From positions 97,747 through 161,746 of the forward strand of contig DXIE01000028.1 in assembly GCA_019113005.1 (NCBI GenBank): DNA of 64,000 nucleotides. Reading direction: 5' to 3'. This stretch comes from Candidatus Butyricicoccus avistercoris (GTDB lineage Bacteria; Bacillota; Clostridia; Oscillospirales; Butyricicoccaceae). The position numbers were made by a program, and so were the translations under genes. Of this stretch, positions 27,317-36,922 are shown one piece after another (positions within the stretch are counted from its first letter, which is position 1; every line of letters starts with the position of its first letter). A model generated the notes under the pieces. It searched no databases. It had not been told where the DNA came from and was given only the letters and a program-made list of their open reading frames with translations.

Positions 27317-28494
27317 TATAACTTCTCCAAATAATCCTTTACTTGGTCAAAATATGAAATCGCATGTTCAATGCAAATATCCATATTATAATACTTAAAC
27401 TCCGCTAAGCGTCCACATAAAAATAAACTTTTGTATTTCTTAACATCATTCAAATATTTTTGGTATAATTTATTACTTTCCTCTGTCATAACTGGATAAT
27501 ATGGAACATTTCCAATTTCAGCTTCTGGGTTATACTGTAAAGGATATTCTGTAGCAACAATACTGCCAACTACATTAGTTGTGTCTTTCATTATTTTATG
27601 GTATTCTGTTTTTCTTGTATAGCCATCAGCCTGAGGATAAGAAATAATTTCACTTGGTAATACACTTGTGCTATCAGAATAATATTCATACTTAATATCA
27701 AGCGAGCGATATGGGAGCAAACCATACTTTCTTCCAAACAACTCATCAATTGCTCCTGTATATATGAGACAGTCTACTTTCTCACCTTCAAAGAAAATCG
27801 AGCCTGTTTCTTCTTCCATACTCAAAAGAGGCAGTGCATCAGTATTAAGTCTAACCTCTATATTTGGATGATTAAGCATATTTTCAAAAAGCTTGGTAAA
27901 TCCTTCTGTTGGTAAATACTGAAAATCCTTGTTTAAGTAACGCTCATCGTAATTCATTGCCATAGGAACTCGTTCCAAAACATATTTATCAATCTGTTCT
28001 GGCTGAATACCCCACATTTTTGATGTGTAAGTACGATATGCCTTTTCAAATAATAAGGTTCCATAATCACTAATGTCTTTGTCATCATTATCGACTAGCT
28101 CTAAAATAGGTACTCGGTCACGCCCATAAAATGCCTTTCTCAGCTTTGCTAATAGAGATTCTGACTTTTCTGCACCAATAAGTTGCTGTACAGATAAAAA
28201 ATTAAATGGCAGCTGAATATACTGGTCATCAATATAACTCAGTAATTTTGTATTATGTTGATGTAGTTTTCCATACTGCATTAAAAAGCGAATTACATTA
28301 TAATGATTAGTATTAAGAAAATGTGGTCCATACCTTTGTACCAAAATTCCATGTTCATCTATCTCATCGTAAGCATTTCCGCCAATGTGGTTACGTCTTT
28401 CTACAATAATAACATTATGGTTTAGCTCTTCTGCAATTTTTCTGGCTAGAATGCTTCCAGAAAAGCCCGCACCTACAATTATAATCTTATTCAT
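27316..28494 (-). CDS. glf: UDP-galactopyranose mutase
   Basis: A 392-residue flavoenzyme that interconverts UDP-galactopyranose and UDP-galactofuranose. The FAD motif is IIVGAGFSGSILARKIA, followed by IVERRNHIGGNAYDE and YGPHFLNTNHYNVI. The centre has TLLFEKAYRTYTSKMWGI and the C-terminal part CGRLAEFKYYNMDICIEHA, typical of Glf. The track ORF starts at ATG 28500, but AGGAG fits the second ATG at 28494. It overlaps the upstream SDR gene by 8 nt. It implies galactofuranose in the glycan. Confidence 0.95.
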   Translation of the reverse strand: MNKIIIVGAGFSGSILARKIAEELNHNVIIVERRNHIGGNAYDEIDEHGILVQRYGPHFLNTNHYNVIRFLMQYGKLHQHNTKLLSYIDDQYIQLPFNFLSVQQLIGAEKSESLLAKLRKAFYGRDRVPILELVDNDDKDISDYGTLLFEKAYRTYTSKMWGIQPEQIDKYVLERVPMAMNYDERYLNKDFQYLPTEGFTKLFENMLNHPNIEVRLNTDALPLLSMEEETGSIFFEGEKVDCLIYTGAIDELFGRKYGLLPYRSLDIKYEYYSDSTSVLPSEIISYPQADGYTRKTEYHKIMKDTTNVVGSIVATEYPLQYNPEAEIGNVPYYPVMTEESNKLYQKYLNDVKKYKSLFLCGRLAEFKYYNMDICIEHAISYFDQVKDYLEKL

Positions 28495-29410
28495 TTGCAT
28501 TCTCCTGTGATTTTAACCAATGAGCTGTTTTCAAAATACTTTCTCTTAAATCTGCTGTACATTCAAATCCAGTATCATTATATAATGCATCTAAATCTAT
28601 TTTGCTGTAATCCATATTAGACGTATCCTTATACTGACCAAACAATAAATTTATGCTTGGATTTACGATATCTCTTACCTCACAAAATAATTCTTTAAAA
28701 CGTTTCAATTTCCTATGTCCTACATAATACGACTTTTGATTATGTCCTTTTTCACCAATAGCTTGAAAGGCCTTTGCAACATCTTCTACATATATTAAGT
28801 CATAATAATTTTCTCCATCAATAAGTTTAGGCTCAATATTTTCCATAAGTTGTTTTAATATTATATTAGCAAGCATTAAAGAATGATTATTTTCACCATA
28901 TGCCATGCATACTAAACCTGCACTATAATCTATACCCAACTGGAATGCTAATGTTCGACACATCAATTCTGCTGAAAGTTTTGCAGTTGCATAAATACAT
29001 GTATATCTCGGCTGAAATGTATCATTTCCAATAAAATTAAGTATTTCAAATTCATTATATGTACCAGCGAACACAAACTTCTTGCACTTTATTAAATGTG
29101 CTTGCTCTACTGCCATACAAGCAAACTTAGTATTATCTAGCTGTAATTTATAAGACCGAAAAGCATCTCCAAAAACTCCATTCCATGCAAAATGATAAAA
29201 AACATCATAAGAAACATCTGGCAATATTTTATGCAAATTATCATAATCTTTGAAACCAGCTTTAATACCTGTGAAATTTGGAAATTTCTCAAATCTATTT
29301 ATATTTCCTGAACTAGATACACCATAAACATGATATCCATCATTCAGCAATTTTTGTGCTAATGCTCCACCTAAAAAACCACCAACGCCTGTAATAATGA
29401 CATTTTTCAC
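28487..29410 (-). CDS. Extended SDR, probable dTDP-4-ketohexose reductase
   Basis: 307 residues with an NAD(P) motif ITGVGGFLGGALAQKL, an AWNG active-site region and a YATAK catalytic YxxxK. It is not a clear RmlD. Its place between rmlC, the 2,3-dehydratase set and glf suggests the C4 ketoreductase that ends a dTDP-deoxysugar pathway. That assignment is from context; epimerase activity on another nucleotide sugar is equally possible from sequence alone. Confidence 0.6.
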   Translation of the reverse strand: MKNVIITGVGGFLGGALAQKLLNDGYHVYGVSSSGNINRFEKFPNFTGIKAGFKDYDNLHKILPDVSYDVFYHFAWNGVFGDAFRSYKLQLDNTKFACMAVEQAHLIKCKKFVFAGTYNEFEILNFIGNDTFQPRYTCIYATAKLSAELMCRTLAFQLGIDYSAGLVCMAYGENNHSLMLANIILKQLMENIEPKLIDGENYYDLIYVEDVAKAFQAIGEKGHNQKSYYVGHRKLKRFKELFCEVRDIVNPSINLLFGQYKDTSNMDYSKIDLDALYNDTGFECTADLRESILKTAHWLKSQENANE

Positions 29411-29427
29411 TAATTATTCACCACCAT

Positions 29428-29979
29428 TCAAAAGTTTACATCACTATCTTTTAAAAGTGGTGCTACACTGTCCTTTGGAGAAACAATAATTTCGTCATCT
29501 CTCATTCCCCATGTAATTGCCAATTCAGGATCATTCCATGCTATTGCACGATCATATTTAGGTTCATAAAATTTATTAACTTTGTATTGTCCCTCTGTAT
29601 AATCTTCTAGTGAAATACAGCAATGTCCAAATCCTTCAGGAATATATATCTGTTTTCTATTTTCTGCACTTAAAATAACTGATACCCATTTTTTATATGT
29701 TGGGGAGTTCTTTCTCAAGTCAACCGCAACATCAATCATACTTCCCTTTGTACAGCGAACAAGTTTCGCTTGAGCATATGGATTATTTTGAAAATGAATC
29801 CCTCGCACGGTACCTCTTTTTAACGAAAAAAAGTGATTATCTTGTATAAATTCATCGTTAATACCATGTTCTTCCAAAGTTCGTTTTGAATAACTCTCAC
29901 AATAATAGCCTCTGTAATCTTCAAAATAAGTAGGTAAAATCAGTTTTACCTCTGGAATTACAAGTTGTTGAACAATCAT
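29428..29979 (-). CDS. rmlC: dTDP-4-dehydrorhamnose 3,5-epimerase family (RmlC)
   Basis: A 183-residue cupin with the catalytic histidine region GTVRGIHFQNNPYAQAKLVRC and DVAVDLRKNSPTYKKW, IPEGFGHCCISLEDY and WNDPELAITW. Full length for RmlC. In operons with a 2,3-dehydratase this family can act as a 3-, 5- or 3,5-epimerase on a 2-deoxy intermediate, so the exact stereochemistry is open. It overlaps the Gfo/Idh gene by 4 nt. Confidence 0.9.
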   Translation of the reverse strand: MIVQQLVIPEVKLILPTYFEDYRGYYCESYSKRTLEEHGINDEFIQDNHFFSLKRGTVRGIHFQNNPYAQAKLVRCTKGSMIDVAVDLRKNSPTYKKWVSVILSAENRKQIYIPEGFGHCCISLEDYTEGQYKVNKFYEPKYDRAIAWNDPELAITWGMRDDEIIVSPKDSVAPLLKDSDVNF

Positions 29980-30914
29980 TTATATATCACTCCATTCTGT
30001 ATATTAGATACTAAACTAGCCTGACTTTGAATTGCTATAGTAGTCGTATTCCAGACAAACTCCTCAATCGAATGTAAAAACTGATCATCAGCATCCAGTT
30101 CCATCTTACTTTCATCGAAAGATGTGCGCAAAATTAAGGTTGGTTTTATTCCATCACCAGCTGTAAAGATACGAGGTGCAATAAGTGTTGCCTTGCTTCC
30201 CCACACTTCAAGCTGACATTGGTAGGCATTGTCCATGCCAAAAGAAATCTGTGCTACCTCGCCCACGTCATTTTCCATGACTGCACTGCCATACAAATCA
30301 ACCTCAAAACCATTAGGCTGAACTAATTTGGAATGTACTACCTTTGCAGTATTACCAAGTAGCTCTAAAGCAAGACGAACTGGATATCCACCACAATCTA
30401 GCAGTGCACCACCACCTAGTTCTTTATTATAACGAAAATCTCCTTGCCCACGCATTGGAAAACCAAACGACATTTTGTAAAGACGAATATCACCCAAAGA
30501 ACCATCTGCAATCATTTCTTTAATTTTTGCAAGTTGACTATGGTACAGGAACATATAATTTTCATGTACTTTTAGTCCTTTTTGATCTGGCAATTCTAAC
30601 AGTTGTTTTGTATCGCTTTGCTTGGTTGTGAATGGCTTTTCCATAAAGAGATGCTTTCCTGCATTTAAAACCTTTTTACCCCACTCAAAATGCAAAGCTG
30701 GTGGCAATGGTACATAAACAGCATCTATGCTTTCATCTGCAAGTAGTGCGTCATAAGATTCATACACCTTACCGCCAAAATTTTCTTGAAATTTCAGTCC
30801 CTTTTCTGGTGTACGAGATGCGACACCCGCATATGTAATCTGTGGACACTTACTAAGTGCTGGCAGAAATCTGCGAAATGCTATATCAGCTGTTCCTAAA
30901 ATTCCTAACTTCAT
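29976..30914 (-). CDS. Gfo/Idh/MocA oxidoreductase, probable NDP-hexose 3-ketoreductase
   Basis: 312 residues with a Rossmann start MKLGILGTADIAFRRFLPAL and the family signature HLFMEKPFTT (EKP with catalytic Lys), then GGGALLDCGGYPVRLALEL. Enzymes of this family (TylC1/SpnN type) reduce the 3-keto group made by an NDP-hexose 2,3-dehydratase, and that dehydratase is encoded next door with a 4-nt overlap of frames. GGAGG suits ATG 30914 better than the track start 30923. Function inferred from family plus partner. Confidence 0.8.
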   Translation of the reverse strand: MKLGILGTADIAFRRFLPALSKCPQITYAGVASRTPEKGLKFQENFGGKVYESYDALLADESIDAVYVPLPPALHFEWGKKVLNAGKHLFMEKPFTTKQSDTKQLLELPDQKGLKVHENYMFLYHSQLAKIKEMIADGSLGDIRLYKMSFGFPMRGQGDFRYNKELGGGALLDCGGYPVRLALELLGNTAKVVHSKLVQPNGFEVDLYGSAVMENDVGEVAQISFGMDNAYQCQLEVWGSKATLIAPRIFTAGDGIKPTLILRTSFDESKMELDADDQFLHSIEEFVWNTTTIAIQSQASLVSNIQNGVIYK

Positions 30915-30919
30915 GTTAA

Positions 30920-32314
30920 TCATGCCTCCAAAAGAGAAAGTAAATTTCGAAGTTGAATATTTAATACATTATTAAACTGAACCATTTCATTCAGTGTATA
31001 AAAATCAAGTAAAAAATATCCATCTGGAAGTTGTGGAAGTTCATCAATATCTATCTTTAACAAAATATTTCTATTTTGCTCATGATAAAATCGTCCACCC
31101 TCCTCTGAAAGTAAATGGTCAAATATAATATTTGTTTTTTGTTCCAGTCTTTCCATAAAAAATCTGTCAATGATAGTTTCTTTATGCTCTGGCATTTCCA
31201 CTGCTTCTATCTGAACAGTAGGACCAAGTTCCACTCCATCAAAACAACCAATCTCTGGCATTGCTTTAACAACAAATTTGAGAATGCCATTTTCTTCACA
31301 ACAAATCAATCCAAATGTTGCAATTCCGATAGCTTCAAATAGAGGTTGCGTCCACTGTTTAACCTCTCTTCCTTCGATAGCTATATCGCAGAAAATTACT
31401 TGATAAGGATATGGTGTCTTACTTTTGATTTTATCATCTTCCATTGTCCAGCCGTCCAATTTATGTAATGGAACTAACTCTCCATTAGTATCATTGAACA
31501 TTTTATAATTGTTAATATACTGATATACCTGTGGGAATTGATTATTTTTCAAATAGAAAATTGAACGAAAAAGAGCTTGATTTGAAAAACATTCAGCTAA
31601 TTCTTGTCGCTTAATATCATTCATCTGTAATTTATAAAACGGAATACATGATAATACTGTTCTAGTGTCCATATTCACAAGATTATCCACTCGCATAAGT
31701 GCTTTAATCTGTCCGAGTGTCATCCATTTATGTGATGGCAAAACTTGAATATCATCTTCAACACGAATAAGAATATTACGATTTCTTTTTTTGTAAAATC
31801 TAGATGACTGTTCAGATTGTATTTGGTCTACTACAATTTCATACTTTGAAGCGTTTTCAAAATATTCAAGATAAGGTGGTTTTGCTCCGCCATGTTTTTG
31901 TGTAAAATTACTTTTTGTTGCTTGTATAGTAGGAGATAACTGAATTTTATTGATATTGCCTGGCTCAATTTTAGCTTGCATCAAAAAATGCATTACACCT
32001 TCGATTTCCTTGCAAATGATACCAAGAAATCCAATCTCCTGTTGCAATATAATCGGCTGATTAATAACAGTATCACTATCAATCTGTTTTTGAAATCCTG
32101 AGATTGAGAAAAAACTGTTATTTTTATTATGTATTGTGCCAGTTTGTTCATCATAAAACCAGAAAGTACTTTCAGAAAGTTTATTTTTTTTAATATCTAC
32201 TTCTACAGTTTGATTTCTGTCTTTCACCCATTCAAGAATATCCTCTGCTTTATTGACAACTCCCTCGTTTACTGTCCAGCTTTTTGCAATGGAATACAAA
32301 GTATCCTGTTGCAT
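30920..32314 (-). CDS. NDP-hexose 2,3-dehydratase
   Basis: A 464-residue protein made of two similar halves, each with the family pattern (first half PIILQQEIGFLGIICKEIEG, FLMQAKIEPGNINKIQLSP, NFTQKHGG; second half PLFEAIGIATFGLICCEENG, FVVKAMPEIGCFDGVELGP). The second half has lost several conserved residues, as usual in this family. The enzyme removes the C2 hydroxyl from dTDP-4-keto-6-deoxyglucose on the way to 2,6-dideoxysugars, best known from antibiotic pathways (TylX3, SpnO, EvaA). Finding it in a Clostridia surface-glycan operon is unusual. Confidence 0.92.
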   Translation of the reverse strand: MQQDTLYSIAKSWTVNEGVVNKAEDILEWVKDRNQTVEVDIKKNKLSESTFWFYDEQTGTIHNKNNSFFSISGFQKQIDSDTVINQPIILQQEIGFLGIICKEIEGVMHFLMQAKIEPGNINKIQLSPTIQATKSNFTQKHGGAKPPYLEYFENASKYEIVVDQIQSEQSSRFYKKRNRNILIRVEDDIQVLPSHKWMTLGQIKALMRVDNLVNMDTRTVLSCIPFYKLQMNDIKRQELAECFSNQALFRSIFYLKNNQFPQVYQYINNYKMFNDTNGELVPLHKLDGWTMEDDKIKSKTPYPYQVIFCDIAIEGREVKQWTQPLFEAIGIATFGLICCEENGILKFVVKAMPEIGCFDGVELGPTVQIEAVEMPEHKETIIDRFFMERLEQKTNIIFDHLLSEEGGRFYHEQNRNILLKIDIDELPQLPDGYFLLDFYTLNEMVQFNNVLNIQLRNLLSLLEA

Positions 32315-32316
32315 AC

Positions 32317-33273
32317 CTACTTCACTTCCTCTTCTATTGGTTCAAAGTTTATTTTTTCTCCAATTACAACAAGTGGTCGTTTCATAGAGCGTGTATTTAT
32401 GCTCAGCACATACTCACCTAAAATACCCATGAAGAACAATTGTACAGCACCAATAAAGAAAATACCAATCAATGTTGAAGCTGTTCCTACTGGATAGGTA
32501 TCCCAGTTCAATAATTTATTAATAAATATAAAGATGGCCAAACAAGCACTAATAATTCCTAATACAACACCCATAAAAGTAGCAACTCTCATCAAAATTT
32601 TTGTATAAGATGTAATACCAAGCATAGCTACATCATAATATTTCATAAAGTTAAATCCAGATTTTCCACGATTGCTTTCTGCTTGTTCATACTGTACAAT
32701 TTTAATTCCCATACCAAATTCAGCAACTAAACCTTTAAGATATGGGTTTGGGTCATCAATTCGTTTCATTACATCAATAAATGACTTGTCATATAACCCA
32801 AAACCATTAAAATGTTGAATTTGATTTGAGTCCGATAATTTTCCAATTAAATTATAGTATATAGTTCTTAGAGTATACATAAGTTTTGATTCATTACTTT
32901 TGCGTTTTTGTCCAACAATTACCTTATGACCATTTTCCCACTCGCGTACGAAAACTGGCAACATTTCTGGTGGGTCTTGTAAATCACCAAATAGCATAAA
33001 AGTGGCATCTCCACTGCCATATTGCATAGTTGCAAAAACATTTCTATTAAATCCAAAATTACGAGCATTAAATACTGCTTTAACTTTTTTATCTTTTTGA
33101 CACAATTTACGAATTTCTTCTCGTGTATTATCTGGTGAATAATCATCTACGAAAATAATCTCATAATCATAATATGGTAGTTCTTCTTGAAATACTTTTA
33201 TAAGACGCTCGTACATTTTACAAACACTTTTTTCCTCTGACCAACAAGGAATGGTTACACTAATTTTTTTCAT
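32317..33273 (-). CDS. GT2 polyprenyl-phosphate glycosyltransferase (GtrB/DPM1-like)
   Basis: 318 residues. The N-terminal GT-A domain starts ISVTIPCWSEEKSVCKMYERL, with EIIFVDDYSPDNT, DATFMLFGDLQDPPEMLP (DxD-like region) and ESNRGKSGFNFMKYY. Two C-terminal membrane helices follow (ILMRVATFMGVVLGIISACLAIF; STLIGIFFIGAVQLFFMGILGEY). This is the GtrB/ArnC layout that loads a sugar on undecaprenyl phosphate. It pairs logically with the GtrA protein at 26927. Confidence 0.9.
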   Translation of the reverse strand: MKKISVTIPCWSEEKSVCKMYERLIKVFQEELPYYDYEIIFVDDYSPDNTREEIRKLCQKDKKVKAVFNARNFGFNRNVFATMQYGSGDATFMLFGDLQDPPEMLPVFVREWENGHKVIVGQKRKSNESKLMYTLRTIYYNLIGKLSDSNQIQHFNGFGLYDKSFIDVMKRIDDPNPYLKGLVAEFGMGIKIVQYEQAESNRGKSGFNFMKYYDVAMLGITSYTKILMRVATFMGVVLGIISACLAIFIFINKLLNWDTYPVGTASTLIGIFFIGAVQLFFMGILGEYVLSINTRSMKRPLVVIGEKINFEPIEEEVK

Positions 33274-33313
33274 TTTATCAAATTCCCTTTATCCGTTCAT
33301 GCATATTAATAAT

Positions 33314-33892
33314 TCATTTCAACTTTTTAGGATATATACTACTTTGATCTGTAACAGGAAAAATCTTTTCTATTAATCTAAACAATTTAATTAATCTTTC
33401 TCCTTTATCTGTTATCCTATAATTTTCTCCAATTTTCTCAATATTACCAATGCTAACTTGCTCATCAATTCGTTTTTGAGTCGCACCATTGTCTACATAA
33501 CCAATTACAAACTGATCTCTAATTTCATCATAAGAATATATATTATTATAATCTGTAAGATAAGCTAGAGAATATACCGTATATGATCTTTCTATAACCA
33601 TAGGACCTAATGAGAAAAATAGAGCCATGAATAATGAAGATATTCCTATGCATAATACACTTGTAGAGAATGTAAAATTAAATATTTTATTTGTTTTTAT
33701 GCATATAATAAAAGCAACAATAATTAAAATTACCATTGTTAAAAATAGCATTATATATAAACGGTAAATATATGTGCTAACTGATATAAACATGTTTAAA
33801 TGTAACATTATTGATACTGAAATTGAAATTGCCAAGCATATCATTATGCATAATAATATTTCAATTCCTATTTTCTTGAATTCATTCTTCAT
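33314..33892 (-). CDS. Membrane protein with four helices and a C-terminal soluble tail
   Basis: 192 residues from ATG 33892 (GGAG six bases upstream; the track start 33904 has none). Four hydrophobic helices in the first ~115 residues are followed by a charged tail, ERSYTVYSLAYLTDYNNIYSYDEIRDQF...ITDKGERLIKLFRLIEKIF, which has a winged-helix look. I do not recognise the family. It is encoded between the GtrB-like transferase and a large GT-C-like protein, so a role in glycan assembly is possible. Confidence 0.6.
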   Translation of the reverse strand: MKNEFKKIGIEILLCIMICLAISISVSIMLHLNMFISVSTYIYRLYIMLFLTMVILIIVAFIICIKTNKIFNFTFSTSVLCIGISSLFMALFFSLGPMVIERSYTVYSLAYLTDYNNIYSYDEIRDQFVIGYVDNGATQKRIDEQVSIGNIEKIGENYRITDKGERLIKLFRLIEKIFPVTDQSSIYPKKLK

Positions 33893-33911
33893 ATTTGACT
33901 CCATTTTTACG

Positions 33912-35783
33912 TTATTTTATTGTAATTATATTTGAAATGACACTATAATTCATACTTTGTTTTGTTTTATTTAATATATTATTTATTACCATAGAAGTAT
34001 TTTTATTAAAACAATTTTCATCTGTTCTTAATAGGTATATATAATCATCTTCATCTTCTATTGTACCTTCAATATATAATTTTATAGTGTAATCCTTATT
34101 TTTTTCTAGTCTTGCATCTGAAGTATAAAATATATATTCTGTATTATCTTGTAAATCATTAGCCTTCACTTCATAATCGTTTATAACATTGCCACTGCTA
34201 TTATCAACTATATCCATGCATAATTTTAAATCTTCTGGATATGTGCGTCCCCATGTAACTGGTCTAATAGATAAACTTAACATCCTATTACTATTCGAAT
34301 AATATGACGTTTCAAATATAGTATCGTTTGTAATAGGCTGTGCTAACATAGAATTTCCATATATTTCATTAGAAGTAATATCTATTCTTGAAATAATCAA
34401 GAAGAAAACACAAAAAACAATCATTGGTATACTAACATATATCTTAGTCAATATCTTATGATTTTCCACTATTTGAGTTACATTTTCATATTTGTTTTTT
34501 ATAAACCATAATAAAATAAATCCTACTACAAAAATAAGACTTCCTAGTAGCATTTGCACTATTGAAACCATATCATTGCCTGATTCTAAAGTTCTACTTA
34601 ACAACTCTACAATAGATGGAATATCATTATCTATAAATTTATTAACTAATCTAGAAGTATATCTTGGTGCTAAAAAATTCTGATCAAAGAATATTGCACC
34701 CAGTAATCTTGACATCTCAAAAATTGTCAGCATAATTACAAATCCATTTATTTGTGATTTATGCCTATTCTTTTTTGACAATGCAGCTATTACCAAAAAT
34801 GGCAAACATGTAACATATCTATAAAAATGCACCCATGATAATGTGCACATTAGTGTAGAAGCAATAGCTAAAAAATACAATAATGCATCATTTTTTTCTT
34901 CTTGTGTTCTATAGTTTATAAAATATGCTATTACATATATTATTACTAAAGCAATCAAATATATTGATATTTGGGAAATACCAGTTTGTATTACAGTTCT
35001 ATTTAGAAACCAATCTAAATAATTATCATGAGATTCCCAAATTATAGGCATACTTTTACTAATTATAGTATATGGTAAAATGATTATAAAACAATCTACT
35101 ATTATTCTCCATATTCTTTTCTCCATGAACAAAATGATAATTAGACCAAGTAACATCATAAAAGGTGCAAAGAATGTAGTAATCGTTAGCCACAATATAC
35201 ATTGTTTGTTTTTCCCATGGAAATAATATCTTAATGCAAGTAATATCGTAAATATATATTGCATTTCATCTTGCATAGAATATCCAGTACATATCCAGAC
35301 TGTACTCGCACCCCAAACCAATATAGCTGCTAATTTACCATTTTTTTCACTATTGGTAAGTAATTTTACAATATGATAACATTGCATACCTACCAATATT
35401 GCACCAATATACAAAAACAACTTTGTCCACATAAGACATAATGGTGTTAATACATCTGATATTTTTGGAAATGTATGGGTTAACCATATCGGAAAATTCC
35501 ATATTGACCATGGCAAAAAGATAAGTGCTCCCCCACCCATATTTAAACCTGCGTGTGGAGCTTGTCGCATATTTTCAATAAGAACTTGTGGAAGTTCTAA
35601 TATCCTACCTGAAAATAGTGCATCCCATATTTCTATTGAATATGCCATAAAAGATACACCATCTATATACTCAAAACCGATTAAACATATTAAACCAACA
35701 ACTGCAATTATACAGCTCTCTATTTTATATTCTTTAACAATATTAAAAAATAATTTAAACTCATTTTTTATCTTTTCTTTCAC
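33912..35783 (-). CDS. Large polytopic membrane protein with an extracytoplasmic beta domain, GT-C-like
   Basis: 623 residues with about eleven to thirteen membrane helices in the first ~450 residues. Near residue 72 QAPHAGLNMGGGALIFLPW lies in a long outer loop, where GT-C enzymes carry catalytic residues. The last ~150 residues (TNDTIFETSYYSNSNRMLSL to LYIEGTIEDEDDYIYLL) form a beta-rich soluble domain that resembles the N-terminal domain of the ABC permease at 45210. Probably a polyprenyl-phosphate-sugar-dependent glycosyltransferase acting outside the membrane, but the donor and the catalytic residues are unproven. Confidence 0.6.
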   Translation of the reverse strand: MKEKIKNEFKLFFNIVKEYKIESCIIAVVGLICLIGFEYIDGVSFMAYSIEIWDALFSGRILELPQVLIENMRQAPHAGLNMGGGALIFLPWSIWNFPIWLTHTFPKISDVLTPLCLMWTKLFLYIGAILVGMQCYHIVKLLTNSEKNGKLAAILVWGASTVWICTGYSMQDEMQYIFTILLALRYYFHGKNKQCILWLTITTFFAPFMMLLGLIIILFMEKRIWRIIVDCFIIILPYTIISKSMPIIWESHDNYLDWFLNRTVIQTGISQISIYLIALVIIYVIAYFINYRTQEEKNDALLYFLAIASTLMCTLSWVHFYRYVTCLPFLVIAALSKKNRHKSQINGFVIMLTIFEMSRLLGAIFFDQNFLAPRYTSRLVNKFIDNDIPSIVELLSRTLESGNDMVSIVQMLLGSLIFVVGFILLWFIKNKYENVTQIVENHKILTKIYVSIPMIVFCVFFLIISRIDITSNEIYGNSMLAQPITNDTIFETSYYSNSNRMLSLSIRPVTWGRTYPEDLKLCMDIVDNSSGNVINDYEVKANDLQDNTEYIFYTSDARLEKNKDYTIKLYIEGTIEDEDDYIYLLRTDENCFNKNTSMVINNILNKTKQSMNYSVISNIITIK

Positions 35784-36922
35784 TTAACTAGCCCCCAGTT
35801 AATTACTGTCTCCAAAATATTATTTACGCTAACATTCAAAACACATGGCACAGCACCATTTCTAACACAGTTTGGCTTACTTAAACCGCATGGTATACAA
35901 TTCATGCTATCTTTTTTCGCAATAGCCGCAATACTATTTTTAGGCATGCGTGAATTAGGATAAAATCTACCATATTCCCAGCAACCACATATAACAATAG
36001 TAGGTATTCCGCAAGCAATTGAAAAGTGAGCACTTCCAGAATCATTTGCTAATACAAGCCTACTTTTACTTAATAATTCTTTAAGCGAACTCAAGTCTGT
36101 TTTACCACAAATATTTTTTGCTCTAACTGTTAACATATTTAACAATTCTTCGCCAATTTTATATTCATTTTTAGTACCGCAAATCATAACATCATATTTA
36201 TTATCTTTACATATATTATTTAAAACGTATGCAAATCTATCTAATGGCCATTGTTTTGATTTACTTCCTCCAGCTGCTGGGAAAACTACAATGTACTCTT
36301 TTTTCACATGATTACTATTTCGTGAAAATTGAAAAATACTTAAGGATTGGTTTAAATTAAACTCTTTTGTTAGATACTGTTCATATCTTCTTAACTCATA
36401 TATAGCATCTACATAGATTAATTTTTCTATTTTTTTATCTATAATTTTTTTTAATGAAACAAGAGAACATGCTTGTAATGTATCTGGTAGTATACGACAT
36501 TTAGATGATATAGCCAATGCATATATATCACTTAGTATATGCCTTTCTGCTGGTGCTACTATAACTTTTTGTGCTTTAATACTCTCAAGTTTTTTTATAT
36601 TAAATATTCTATGCCGAAATTTTGTAGAAATAGCAATTACATTTTTAAAATATCCAGTTAATTCTGCAAATTCATCTATACCTGTATTGGCTCGACAAAC
36701 CAAAACTATTGATTTTCCATTCGCGCTCAACTCTTTTGCGACTGAGCAAAAAGTTATAAAATCTCCCAATGAAGCCATACATACAACAGCAACATCAAAA
36801 TCGAATTTATCTATTTCTTTTTTGTTGATTGAGTATAATATTATACGATAAACTACATAGCTAATACAAATTTTGAATTTACATAAAAGATTTTTTATTG
36901 TATAACTTACTGTTTTAACCAC
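35780..36922 (-). CDS. Glycosyltransferase family 9 (heptosyltransferase type)
   Basis: 380 residues, GT-B fold. The N-terminal half has VAVVCMASLGDFITFCSVAKEL, the second half IVVFPAAGGSKSKQWPLDRFAYVL, VMICGTKNEYKIGEELL, and the nucleotide-sugar-binding LVLANDSGSAHFSIACGIPTIVICG. GT9 enzymes mostly transfer heptose from ADP-heptose, and the ADP-heptose pathway is encoded a few genes upstream, so this is a likely heptosyltransferase. Frames overlap both neighbours by a few bases. Confidence 0.87.
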   Translation of the reverse strand: MVKTVSYTIKNLLCKFKICISYVVYRIILYSINKKEIDKFDFDVAVVCMASLGDFITFCSVAKELSANGKSIVLVCRANTGIDEFAELTGYFKNVIAISTKFRHRIFNIKKLESIKAQKVIVAPAERHILSDIYALAISSKCRILPDTLQACSLVSLKKIIDKKIEKLIYVDAIYELRRYEQYLTKEFNLNQSLSIFQFSRNSNHVKKEYIVVFPAAGGSKSKQWPLDRFAYVLNNICKDNKYDVMICGTKNEYKIGEELLNMLTVRAKNICGKTDLSSLKELLSKSRLVLANDSGSAHFSIACGIPTIVICGCWEYGRFYPNSRMPKNSIAAIAKKDSMNCIPCGLSKPNCVRNGAVPCVLNVSVNNILETVINWGLVK

